DNA from: Hofstenia miamia
Taxonomy: Eukaryota; Xenacoelomorpha; Acoela
NCBI GenBank assembly: GCA_004352715.1
Contig: SCFE01000047.1
Location: 1,600,046 to 1,664,045 of the forward strand
Length of the DNA: 64,000 nt
Direction: 5' to 3'
In this document: in pieces, positions 20,624 through 34,381 of the stretch
Position numbering within the stretch: the stretch's first letter is position 1
How the letters are laid out: the number at the start of each line of letters is the position of its first letter
Translations under genes and position numbers: made by a program
The notes under the pieces: generated by a model
Told to the model about the DNA's origin: nothing
Seen by the model: the letters and a program-made list of their open reading frames with translations, nothing else
Databases searched by the model: none

Positions 20624-23600
20624 CTAAATTATAGACAAATTCAAATCATAATCTTATAATTTTGGGATTTAAAATATAATCTGAGAATACAATTACACAA
20701 AATACTCTGTTTTGAAGAAGCGATTGAGGTCTAGTTTTACTCTCAGGTGTACAAACGTTTGCGTGCTTTAATTTGCCTATTTCTGCTACGTTATTTAAGT
20801 GTTTCACAATTAGTTTTCATTACGTCAAAGAATACTTAAAAGATTGAAACGTTTATTCAATTCCATGTAGAGACGTCTAAATACGATTTGTCTTTGTTAT
20901 TAAGGCAAGAGATAGACGAATGTCATTGCATGCTGTGCAAAATTTGTGCTCAGTTAATCAGGCCCATAAAAATTAGTTGCTACAATTTTACTATCATTTT
21001 TCTGAACATTTTGAGCACGTGCTTCCAAAATTTTTATGGAGAACTTCACAATTAAGACCTCATGAGGCTAAGAATCGCAAAAATGGTTGAAATTCAGTGA
21101 TCCTTAAAAATTATGCTCCCGAGCCTTAGCAGAACTTTGGTTCTGAATTGATTACTAGTAGATCATTAGAATAAAACATATAAAATTAAAAACTTTTTAA
21201 ATGAAATGAGTAAATGTTGTGTGAGAATATCAAAAATACTGCAAAATAGAGCTAAACCTTCAGAATTTTTGAAAGTGTTTGGACAAACAAATCGAACCTC
21301 ATTATGTCTAAGTTATACTTGAAGTGTCACAAAAAGAGTTTGGTGATTCAAAATTAATAATATGTACAATCAAAGATGAACGCAGGTTTGGTGTAGTGCA
21401 GGTACTGAAATTTGAATTGCCACGTGGGTGCAGTGCGGCTGGACATTATTATTTTGTTACATGTGTAATACTAAGTTATTAAAATATTAATTATATTACG
21501 AAATCTATATTACATAATATATTTGACATCCTTCACTCAAATAAACAAAATTAATAGAAAGTCGATTCGGTGATTGAAATTTTTTGGTTTAATTACTTAA
21601 AATAACGCCGCCTCATTTTACTATTTTAGAAGAACCGTGTTTTAATACTATAAAAGAAAAGTAAAATGACACTGTAGGGCATAGGCCTATAGGGCACATT
21701 ATTATAATACTTTATGCATGTGATGGTTTTGCAATCGACAGGCGACATTTAGAAAATAGTGGGTGTGTTGCGAGTGAGGGTGAATTTTTCTAACAGACAT
21801 GCGGGTGCTGTGTGGTGCGGTTATAAAAGCTTACACTCGCGTCCATTTATGTATACAATATTTTCACTAAAAATGTCAGACAATATTTTGGTTATTATAA
21901 ACACATAATTAATGTAAATACGAACTGAATTTTTGTCTCTATTACAAATGTAAAACAGTTACTAAAGAATTGTAGTTGGGTTTGTTTTTTGTGTATGTAT
22001 ATCAAATGATTTTTGAAAATAACTGCTTATCTTAAATTTGAGTATTGCGAGGAACATGTACAAATACATACAATACTTACAAAATACATGCATTACTTAA
22101 GGCTTTGAAAAAAACTATTGTGTTGTCCCATGTAGCCACCACCAGTGGTCTACTATTGGGGAATAAGTGGCATGGGCTGCCACCAGTTCCCACCAGTGGA
22201 CCACAGGTGGAGAAGTAGTGAAAGTAGTAGCACTTGCAGCCACTCATAGCCATCAGTGGACCACTGGCGGACCACCAGTGACATCTGAGTTACTTTTAAT
22301 TATAAAAAATATATGAGATAATGCTTGCAAGTAAAATATTATTCATTATTATGCTTCTTAGATCTCATAAATATATAAAATTCATTGTGAAGAACTTCTT
22401 TGCAATTTTCTGTTTGCAAAAATTATATGTGTGCAGAATGAAATTTCAAAATAATTTATTCACGATTATTCGTGGACCTTGAAATTAATGCTTATTTGAG
22501 TACTTTAAATTGGTCAAAAGTTATTTTTAATAATTGGAAAAAATAATGTTTAAAAATGGCAATTTCTTCTGAAATTGAAAATTAAATTTAAATTGGGCAT
22601 TTTTGTATGCTTGTTATTATTCGTTATAAAAAAAATCTTTATATTTTCCTTTGCCAAATTAAAATCAATTTAAAATGTAAGCTTGCTACCATTGCCTTCA
22701 ACCCTTTGTTGGGTTTGTTTTAGTTTAAACTGCAGTGTTTAAACTCTGTCAATATAAAAATTTGCTATTGTTACATTTGAGACATTGCTCTGAAGCTGAA
22801 ATCGTATTTTTGCCACCAGTGGCCCTCTAATTAGCCGCCAGTTACCCATTGGTTACTAGCGGCTAATCCACCCGGTGGCATACCGTTTCTGCCATTGGTG
22901 GTCCACCAGTGGTTGGCTACGTGGGGTTTTATATCGTTGACAGAAAATTTGCTTAAAATGCTATTTAAGTAACTAGAACTTATTAGCAGGCCGGGTTTCT
23001 GTGTTAATGATCTTAGGTGGCAATCGGGCATTTTATTATTGATAGATACATTGTCATTTGCATACCAAGCTTTACAAGATAAACATTTCTTAAGATGAAT
23101 CAGGTGACACCCTTGAAAGACAAATCCATTGAATAACTATTCACTGTAAACTAAACTCTTTACCTTAATGTCAGCAGTAGTCAGTCTAATCAATTTTAAT
23201 TACTGGTTAATTAGAATTCAAATTAGAAGCTCACCTAAGCCCTAACGCACTAAGATATAAAATTTCAATAACGCACTAAAGGAGGCTAAACTCACATATT
23301 TTTGAAAACCTGATCCTTAAAAATGACGACCCAATCAATTTTATTGTATAAATGTATCGATATCTATCAAAATTTTGCCTATTTTAATTGCATTTTTTGC
23401 TAAAATAGCATTTTTAAGAACCCCTGGCACAGGCAGAACTCCAAAAACATATGCCATTTTAACTTTCTCTGTTTTCCAGATGTTTTTTAAGAAAAGTCAG
23501 AAAAAAACAGCAAGAAAAATAGCAAAGTTATGAACAAAAAACGACATGGAGGGCCAATTGAACCCTCCCTCTTCAAGTTGGCCTTTGAAGACTTGATTAT

Positions 23601-26600
23601 TTTTTAAAATTTAAGTTATAAAGTGTGTTGGTAGCAGTGCTACAACCCGTCAGAAATGTTTATTGGTAACGGCAACCGGTTGAGTAAAACGCTCGACGTT
23701 TATCGGGCGTCACCCGGTGACCGGTCAATTTTTTCAATACATGCAAATTGTAAACTAAACAAATTTGTTGAGAAAATTATATTCATTGTATTTTTATATA
23801 TTATAATTTATGACTTATATTATAGTAGCCTTTTTTGTAGATATGTTATTTGTTATTGCAATAAAATTTTACGCCATCATTGCATCGTTTAAATTACTAA
23901 TAAACAAAAATAACAAATGTATGTTTTATAATTTATGCAAAAAATTATTAATAAACGCTTCTCTTAAAACTACAAGTTTTTTAACATTATCGTATCTAGA
24001 CAGTGAAAAAGCATGAAGATGAAGTATTCGTTGAAATACAACTGCATGTATTCAGTTGAAAATATCGAAGACAATATGATTTAGTTAGCGGAGAAGATTT
24101 GCAATTTCGAAATCAATACGACTTAGAAATTCCATTAAATTTCGCGCGCAAATATAATACGGCCAATTTTCAAAAGTACAATCTGCTGAATAGCTATTTT
24201 TTATTTTAAAAAGAAGCATGTTTTTTTGCAATTTTACTGAATAATTTCCCAAAAGTATAAGATATTTTTATTAATTGGACCGGTATAATACGGTAGATAT
24301 AGGTACCGTTTACCGGTGAATGGTTGCAGCACAGGTTGATAGTTGCTGTGGTGATCTAAAATGGACTTTAAATAACAATTATTACTATTATCATTATATT
24401 TAATAATTTTCTTTAAAAAAATGACGTTAATTGAAATAATTAAATCATCAAGACTCCTCACACACGGCCCATGCTCACAGTTTAATTACTATACAGGTTT
24501 AGAAGTATAGCATCACTTAGTAGTATGTATATAAAAAATTGGTATAGTCATTGGATAAATTGTATCATACTAAAAATGATAATGGTAATAACAAATGATT
24601 TATTGAAAAATGAAATTATACCATCAGGAACATAGTATCTGGCAATGTAAATTGCAATCCAAAGAGTTTCTCTTGTAATGTCATCAAAAAGCAGTTGGCC
24701 TTTGTGATTCCAAACTGGGTTGTTACATGACTCAGCTGGTAATGTGCGAACTTGTTGATCGCCAAGAGACAAAACCACGTAAGGTCTCTCGCTATCCGGT
24801 GTCCTCTTTTCTAGATAGAAATTCATTATTGAATGCAAAAAAACATTTTTTGTGTAGTAGTTTTAATCGTGAACACTACGGCTTCATTCTAAAAAGTTCA
24901 AAAACACCATTCGGAATACCAAGAAGTAAAGATTTTTATGTCAATGTAATAAGATTAGAATATAAAAAACTATTCAAAATTGCAGTCTAAGCAGTTAATA
25001 TAAGCTAAAAGCGGAAAAAATATAACTAGTAAAAATTTTGCCTAAAACAGCAATTTAAACTTGGGTCAAATTTTTAAAGGTCATTCAAAAACTCATATTC
25101 ACTAAACCGGTATGACAATCTGACAATACTCAAGAGATAAATCACACAACCAGTATGAAATATTTTTAAAAATGATGTATGAATATATCATTAATTGGCA
25201 ACGTTTGCTTAATCCTATCTTACCTGGGAGCCGATTTGACCCTTCTTCCATATTTTTGGATATAATGCTGAGACCGTTTTTTAAAAAGCTATCCGTCAAT
25301 GACTTTTTTCTTTAACTTTTTCTGCAGCTTTTGACGCAAAAAATGCAGATATGGTCAATGGCTACATAGTTAAAGTGAATTTAAAAAAGTCCATAAAAAC
25401 TGTTTTTTCTTGAGAGTTTCGAAAATAGAAATTTTGTATGTAAAAGCTATAAATTGAAACCAACGCATAATTTTTATGCAAAATTTTAATTGAATGTTTT
25501 CTGTGTTTTATTTGCACTATATGCCGTTCTCTTGATTTCTGTTTATTAATATTTCTAACATTTAATGTCAATAATGCATAGGCGGCTCGTGCGTGTAAGC
25601 AAGGCAAGCAGTGCTTGCCTAATAATTTTTTAATAAATGAATTTCATTCTTAATTGCATGAATTTATATCCATACAAATGTACAAATCGTAAACTATTAG
25701 TTTTGTTTTAAAACAACATTCAAGAATAAAGTAATAAATGATTGAATTAGGAAATAATTCATTACGATTTGGTTTAAATTTAATTGAATGATAGCGCCAC
25801 AGCAAGCAAGTGCCTTAATGCTGCACTTACGTTTGCTCAAACGATAAAATTAATAACCGTTTTCTTCAACTCATCGCGCGAAGATTTAGCTGGCAAAGCA
25901 AGCAGTCCGTTCATTGCTTCACATTGAAACATTTCCGTTTTAAGGCTACGTGTTTGGTAGAAAGAAAAATTACGAACATGTCACATCACTAATTATCTCG
26001 GTGGTTATGGTTAGACGTGCGATTTTATTAAAATTTAACAGATCACGCGTGACCAATCACATTATTTAAATCAATTAGAAACATTTTTACATTCAAGCAG
26101 TACAAGAAACAGAAATATATTTGAGCGAGGCTCCTACCTGGCATATAGTTTTTGCGCAGTTTTTACTTCACGGATTCCTTGTTCAATATTCTTTCCTTTA
26201 CAGAATTTAAAAAATTTATAACAATTGTGAAACAAAAATGAATTTTTCTAAAAATGTGCTCAATTCATTCAAAAAATCAAATATAACGTGAATATTTTAA
26301 GTTGATAAATGGAAATAAATTTTAAAAAAACTTTGAGCGGCTTAAATGTGATTTCCACCAGCTGCCATTTTCTGTTCTAAATTTCTATTCTAAGTTTTCT
26401 CAATCTTGAAAACTTTGTAAGTTATCTCAAGTTTTCTCTCATCAACATGCCTTCAATTGGTAAAAATCGACAAAATTCTTATTCAATATCTTGAAATGCA
26501 CGATTTATTGACTGCATTACTGAAAATTTGTAAATATTTCAATTAATGCAAACTATTTGATTTTGATCACCATCTTGCAGAACGCTTATTTTCTGTTTAA

Positions 26601-29600
26601 AAACATTTAAACAAATACAAGAATAACCAATTATAGAAGGAAAAACTACAGGAAATCATTAGAAATTTTTTCTTGAAATAATATATTAAAAGAACTGCAG
26701 GACTAATGTTAATTCCATAATAATATTACAGATAAATTTCTGCGCCTCGGGGATTTCATATATAAATAAATTTTTCATGGTTGTTTATTTACACTATTTT
26801 AGTTGCTTAAAAAATATTTGCTTGCCTAACTTTTGCATGCACGAGCCGCCGCTGCAATAATGAGCTATTAAGCAAATTGGTTACATAACGTAATTTTACA
26901 TGCGCATAATTTGCATACTAATTATCATATCTCAAAGTGGTTAAGCCGACATATTCCTGACTATTCAAAGTATCTCCACACCCCCCTCAGGAATAACTTC
27001 TACGAAAAAGGTCAGGTAAAATAGGGATAAGAAATGTAGTTTGAAACCAACGATGATGTACACGCAAATGTCCTATAAGTTATTCAGAAACTTGAAATTG
27101 CATATGTTCTGAATACAAATTATAGTGAAATGTTTTTAGAATTCTTTCTTGAAAAGAAAATCATCTCAAAAACTTCAAATATTTAAAGCAGCTGTAAAAT
27201 TATAATTCCAAGAATAGATGTTGATTTTAAATTTCATGTACACTACAGAATTGATGAAATATAATTCTGACATTCTGAATTTAGCGACATTTACACCAGA
27301 ATAGAACTTTCATAAAATAACTAGAATGAATGTGAAAATTTCAAGCTATATTTATTAAAACACTCATGAGATTTTAAATGTTAAGTCATCACAGATATTA
27401 ATGGTACAGACCTGAGAACAAAAATTAATGTCAAACCTAGAACATTTCCTCGATTATCGGTGTTGCCATATTTTTCAAATGCATTCATTTTCAGTACATT
27501 TAAATTTTTGTTTATAATTTAGGACTTTGATTAATGTTAATAACACCTAACAGAATATAATATAGAGAAAAAGTTGAAGACAAATACCTAGATAGATATC
27601 TGTTGCAGACATCACATCTACAATGACTCTGCCTTTAGCCTCAGGAAACTGCACAATCAAAGAGCTAGCATCTGCCTTTTTCTTTACTTCCTTGTGAAGC
27701 TCCTCCAACTGATTTACCCACTGTTTTCTAATTATTAAAATATATTATATAATTATACAAAATGCTTAATATAATACTAAAACTTTAATAATGCAACTAA
27801 AATTATTCCGAGATTTATAAAATACTAAATCTTGACATTTTTGTTTATTCTTCCTTCAGAAGAATCTATTGGCAACTCTTTAAATTAGAAAAACTTATGT
27901 AAAGAAAACTCAAATTTTATTAATGTTTGTTAATGAGATTGGAATTGTATAAACTTCAAGATTTGCTTTATATCAAAAACTTGTAAATTCAATGTTTAAA
28001 TTAGAAGCTTTAAAATATATTAATTATTCAATCGAACCTTTGAAATGTTTGTTCAGGTTTCAAAGTGTACTTTTTATCTTCGTATTCAAAGCTAAATGCG
28101 TTCTCCATTCCTAAATTATAGAATAGAAATACTATAAGCAATGCTAAATTACCAATTGCGTTTGAGGCCAATTGTATCTGAGACATGTTAACTAATAGCA
28201 TCGGAGTTCTATAGGTGATCAGAACTGGTTCACTGAATCTTTTGTCAAACAAGCGTGCTCGGACGTCAGACATTGTCTTTGCAGCAGTCGCAAGAAGAAG
28301 AAAATCATTGAACAAAAATGCTACCAACTCTTTATTACTATTAACCTAAAAAATTCAATTAACTAACTTGTTCGTTTAAGAAAATTGCATCCCACTTAAG
28401 AACATGCTTAGAATATAATCCAGAAGCCCAAAGCTTACTTAACCTTACATCGTCTAGGGTCCATTTTAAGGGATGAACTGTTTTTTCACATTTACATGGT
28501 CAGGTCTATTGGGGAACATGCTTTAATGCAATATTTCAAACTTCAGTTAAAGTATATTGTTGTGACTGAAGTTGTTGAAAAGATTAAAAATGTTTCTTTG
28601 AAAATTTCCTTAATATGAAAGTGACAATGAAAGAAAAGGCCCTCAGTCCCCTGCAGGCCTTAAATGGTCAGAGGGTGCGAAGAATCTGCGGACAACAGGC
28701 GGACTCCACAATCGGGAGTGTGGACTCGAGAAGTGGTAGTATAGGATCCACACAGACCAATGGACGACGGCATAAATGGACAGATGAGCAGAACAGAACA
28801 GCACTGGAGTGTTACAGAAGAAGCAGGCCAGATGAGAGGGGTTACAGGAAGAGAATGTTGGAAGAATGGAGGAAGGCAGGAACGGGATTAGAAGTTACAG
28901 AACAGATGCTTGTAGCACAAGTGGGAAAGTTACAGTGGGATGACAGTAGGGAGAAAAAGAGAGTTGAACAAGCTAAGCAAAGGGAAGATGAGATGATAGA
29001 CACTGTGACAGAAGTGGCGGAAACAGCAGAGCCAGTAGACGCAGAACTGCAGCAGCAAAAAAAAAGTTGAAGGAAGAAATAGGTGAGAGAACTAGGTTGC
29101 CAGTTTCAAATTAAGAAAAGCAAGCTAGCAGTAGAGTGTCACAGAAGTAAATAGCTTAGTTTATGCAGGTGCATGTGAGGTGCTGAAGAATGTAGGCATG
29201 GACATCAAAAAGAAAAGACGACTATAAGATAAGAGAGACAGAAAGCCAGCATAGGAGAGAAAAATTGAGAATAAAGTGGCAAAGATTAGGCAGCAATTAG
29301 GGAAGATCAGGACAAGTAAAGCGATGCAGGGTAGGTAGGGGGAGACTATAGAAACTGCAAGAGAAGAGCTTAAGCAGAGATTAGTTGCAGAATCTGAGAA
29401 AATATAGGGCAAAGGCAATATGAAGTTTGCGACCCAAGAAGGAAGATTCTACAAAGAACTAGATGCAGGAGAAAAGGCTACAGCTAGAGCAGGCGAGGAC
29501 GCAGTAAGGTTCTGGGAGAATATATGGGGAAGTGCGGGACCAGAGATAGAGAGTATACAGATTGAGAAGGAATTCAGGAAAGAAGAAGAAGTAATCACAA

Positions 29601-32600
29601 CTGCAAAGCTGAAGGAGGCTCTTGCTAGTCTCTCATGAACACTTGTGAAATCATGGGTATTGGCTGAAGAAGTTCACAAGTGTTCATGAGAGACTAGCAG
29701 TAGCATTGGAGGAGAGTGGGTGCCCAGAGTGGATTGTAGTGGGAAGGACATTTCTGATACAGAAGGGCCCAAAGAAAGTTAGTGAGGCAAACAACTTCAG
29801 GCCAATAACATGTCTGCCAACAACTTGGAAATTGCTAACTTCTTTGATTTCAAGTAGGCTGGCATGTTACTTAGAATAGAACAGGTTGATACCAGAGGAC
29901 AAAGAAACGATAGACAAGTATAGAGAGTTGGCAGAGGAAATAGAAAGGCTGTGGAGGTTAAAGTAGTCCCGATAGTTGTAGGAGCACCTGGAGCAGTAAG
30001 TAAGAAGCATAAAAGATACTTGGAGGAGTTGGGAGTGGGGAGGAGCGGTAGCACAGTAGGCAGCATTGTTAGGAACAGCTAGAGTCCTGAAGAAAGCTCT
30101 CAGACTCCCTTAAAACTGGTGAGTTCCCCGAGCTGAGAGGGATACCAGCATGAAGCTGTGAGAAAGCAAGAATAATAATAAATGGTTCACTTAATGAAGC
30201 GTATTTTCTCTGAAAAGCACTACGCAAAAATGCATCAATACACAAATTAGACTTTAAGATCCCTTTGAAGCATTGATCAACGATTCCAACTTGTGACATT
30301 GCGCTACGTTTCAGCACACCATCGCCCCACAGACAATGAATGGAAATTGTTCGAACACATAGCGAGCATCATTGTACAAGCACAGCGTACTGTATAGCTA
30401 TGTACAAAGGATTTTACAACATGATTAGCATCGTAATGATAATCAGCTCCTTGATTATTATCATTATTACTAATTTATTATTATTATTCTAAGTATTATT
30501 ATTATTACTATGGATATGGTGGCGAACGGTCGTCTTTCCTTTCCCAATGCGCAACACAATAATTAATAACGTTTTGCTGGTACAAAATCCCTAAGTGCAA
30601 TATTTGCTCTAATCAAGAATTAATCATGTTAATCGGGTCAGACTCAGCTCTTGTAACCCTAGTTATTGGAAGTTCAATTCTTAAATACACACGTTCATAC
30701 TTACTTCTCTCAATTTCTATCACAATCATCCATATTTACCCAGGACACAATACATCAAATCTGAATGAAAAAGTCAAGAATTACCCGTCTCAGCATATTT
30801 AACATGTAATTATAGGTAATGTTCTGAAGAATATACGATAAGTGATCCTCAAAGCAGCCAAAAATCGTTCAATTCTCCTCACTTTACATTTATCTCACAA
30901 AAATACTCCAGGTATTTGCTACAATTACAATAAGAAAAACGACATTCAAACATGTAGCAAAGTTATTTCCTTCTAATCACCAAAGATTCATACCTTCGAT
31001 GTCTGCTATTGTTTTCTCGTCAACCAAAATACTGTTGCAGTCGAACTCTTAGCTCAAGAGGGCATTAATTTATTGCACAAATTATCTCTGTATTGATGTT
31101 TCATCAATCGCATTTGATGCGACCCACCTTTCTCCACCTTTCTATACGTCGGTAGTTCTCAAGTCATTCAATTCCGAAAAATATTCTGCTACTTATACTA
31201 ATATTAAAATGTTTTCATTTTTTTTGAAAAGTTTGAAATACAAAAGATTAAAAATGCTAAAATTTACTGGCATTATTATGCAATTATAATCTTTAATTTA
31301 ATATGATATTTCTTACGAAGACAAATATTGAAACGAATACTGGACCTGTTTTTGTGGAAAATATGACTAGCGATGCCTTATAAGTAATTACAATAAAAAC
31401 CTCAAACGTCTACATTTTTACGACTAACTTGAAAATATTTAAATATATTTAATTAAAGAAATCTCGTTAAGTGAATCTGATAAGATATACAACCTTTCAG
31501 ATTGAAATTGTTTACCATCTACTTTAAAAATCAATTTTTCATACATTATCAATTCTCCACACAAAAAATCCAGTTATTTTCATTGTGTAAACGTGTATAA
31601 CAGTAGTTTATGTCAACCATGTACTGTGCAAGGTTAGCGATGTCACACTGCCGCATAGCCTATAAATTGAAAATGTGTAAGACTGCAGTGGCAAATGCAG
31701 CGTAGAAGTATGCAATGCAAGGAATATGCACAGATTTCAAGCTTTCTGGATGCTCTCGTAGAACGTCTCGAATACCTGACAGAATAATTAGACGAGCAGT
31801 TGTGGCTGATCCTACCTTCAACAGACGAAATGTTGCTGACTTAGCTCAGGAACGTCGTCCATCAGTCTCAATTCATACTGTACATGTGCAGTGGATTCTC
31901 AGTTCAGAGATGGTATTGATATCATACGTACCTGACAAAGAACCACGTCTTACAAATCAATGACAAGGGGAGCATCAGGAGGTAAGGTGGTAAAGGAGTA
32001 GTTTCGAAGAAGGGAGATCCAACCGCTGGACTAACCGCGGACTCTCCTGATCTAAACGCTATTAAAAACTTATGGATTAAACTCAAGAACCTGTTTTCAA
32101 AACAAAATCAAGGTAATCTCAGTGATCTTAGAGCAGCATTCTCCAAGCATAGCCCCGTGAAATCCCTCATGATCTATGCATTAATTCGGTTAACATCATG
32201 TCTCAGTGAATTCATGATTTAATCAAAGTGCATGCTGATTCCATCAAATATTGACAACACTCATAGAATTAATGAAGCTTTTTGTAATTTTTGCGATATT
32301 TTTGTTTGCATTGTTTCAATTTTGTATAGAATTTGCGAACCTAAAAGCTATTTCTTGACTTTTCTCGTGTAGTCATAAGCTTTTGGCAGGGACTGTATTA
32401 AGATATGCTAACCTAGTTTTCCCGAAGACCCTGGTAGTTTGAAATTAAAGGCGAATATGAATATATCTATGCAATCAAAAAGAGTGAAATCATGTTAAAA
32501 AGGAGGATTTTGAAAATTTCTCATGCATAAATCGCGTAGCTTAGCTAAAAATCATTGTATCTAACGTCACTTACAGAGGCGCACCCAGAGGGGGGAACTG

Positions 32601-34345
32601 GGGGAATGTCCTCCCCCCCCCTCAACAGAGCACAGATGCTTCCATTCCTCATGAAATTTATGCTGATATGATAACATACTACATATATATTAAGCATTGC
32701 TCCAAATCTATCTGCAGGGGTTAGCAATAATTAATTGATATTGCAACTATTACAATAATTGGAAATCGATTAATCTATTGAATACTTTAGAAGAAGAAAA
32801 TTTACCAATAATTTGCAATTATTTAGGTTCACTAAGAACGTTCTCACAAGCATTAATGGATGAAAATCTTGGTGAAACATAATAAAGTCCCAATTCGAAA
32901 ATCATTATTGTCCTGCCTAGTAAATTAATACAGTATTGGCTATTGCATGTGTACAGCACAGTTTGATGAACAAAATACACATTATGCTTCCACTACCGAA
33001 TTCACTTTTTTATTTATTGAAGGCATAACATTAACCCTATTTCGCACCATTGCTATCTTTCTGTCACACACCTCATATTGTGATGTCAAACCTAGAGATA
33101 TTAAACAATGATCACAGCTTATACATAAGGTTTCTATGCAGAACAAAATTTGCTTTTAGTGATTACGATTTCTGGCAACATTTAACTTAGATTTTTCTTA
33201 GTGCTAACAGAAGTATGAAGCACTCGTAATTTTGTTTGTAATCTCACAAAGATGTTTTTTCTTTTAAAAAATGTTTATGTGTTATGGATGGTTTTTATGC
33301 TATGATTACTTATCTATTATTTTCATTCCAATTATTGCCAAAAGCGAAACTAGCAATGAGAAATATAGCAATTTTGAATGAAATTTTCTATTAGATTATA
33401 TTTTGCAAAATGTGAAAATAATTTGGACACGGTTTCTGTATTCTTTACCTGTAGTGAAATATGGTGAATTACATAGCAATGCTAAAAAACAATAGAGAAA
33501 TAATGTATTAAATTCAAATTATTACAAGTTACAAAATGTAACTAAAGGTATTTTGTGGACGCACATTATTAATACGGGATGAACCTCAGCCCTGTTCTCT
33601 CTTCTGCTAACAGGAGTTGAAGTCGGGGCCGCGGTGGGCTGGGGCTCGACTGAGCTATTAGAAAAGGGGCTGAAATTGAAAAAAATAAACTATTACACAA
33701 CAGTTGTAGCGAATATTTTACAATTTCTTAAGCAACGTTTTGAAATTGTACATCAGTATTATCTATTCTTGAAAAATTCAATCTAGAATTTTCAACTTCA
33801 GTGAGCACATTTTCTTAAAAGTTGAGTTGGGCATGATTCAAGCCTGCAAGAATTCAGCCTAAGTTTTTGGTTGGAATAACTAAGAAATAAGAAAGTAAGA
33901 TCATCCTACCACAAAAAATGGAAATTTTTCCTATTGAGATTAGGATCAGTTAACAGGACAACAGTCTGCGTTCGAAATCATCCTCACCTACTGAACCACG
34001 TAGCAGATATGTGTGTTAGCCAATCTTAGTAATGGTTGAATAGCTGTAGGGAAAAATAATTCAGTTTTAGTAATTTTTTTTACAAACATTCATAGTATGC
34101 TGGGTACGTCTGCTATGTTGAAATTTAATTATAAAAATGACATAAAAAAGTAGATATATGAAATAGTAAACCTTAAATTGAATAGTTGAATTTCGTTAAT
34201 ATCAACCTTTCTGTTTTGGGTAGCATGTCAAAAAGTGTATACTATTTAATTTCCCTGACAATGCTTTTTCCATTGTTGTAGTGAAAATCTTCAGAATAAT
34301 GAATTTATAAACTACTTTGCATGTAAGAATATCTATGAAAATATG

Positions 34346-34381
<36 letters not shown>

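Larger units (their letters stand above)
20624..24621. other. Intersectin intron (C2)
   Basis: About 4 kb with no coding exon. It holds a GC-richer inverted-repeat element at 22.1-22.9 kb and a 700-bp hAT-type element at 23.6-24.3 kb. Confidence 0.6.

Noticed and set aside
24727-24990. 87-codon plus-strand frame
   Set aside because: It is antisense to the intersectin C2 exon and has no similarity of its own.
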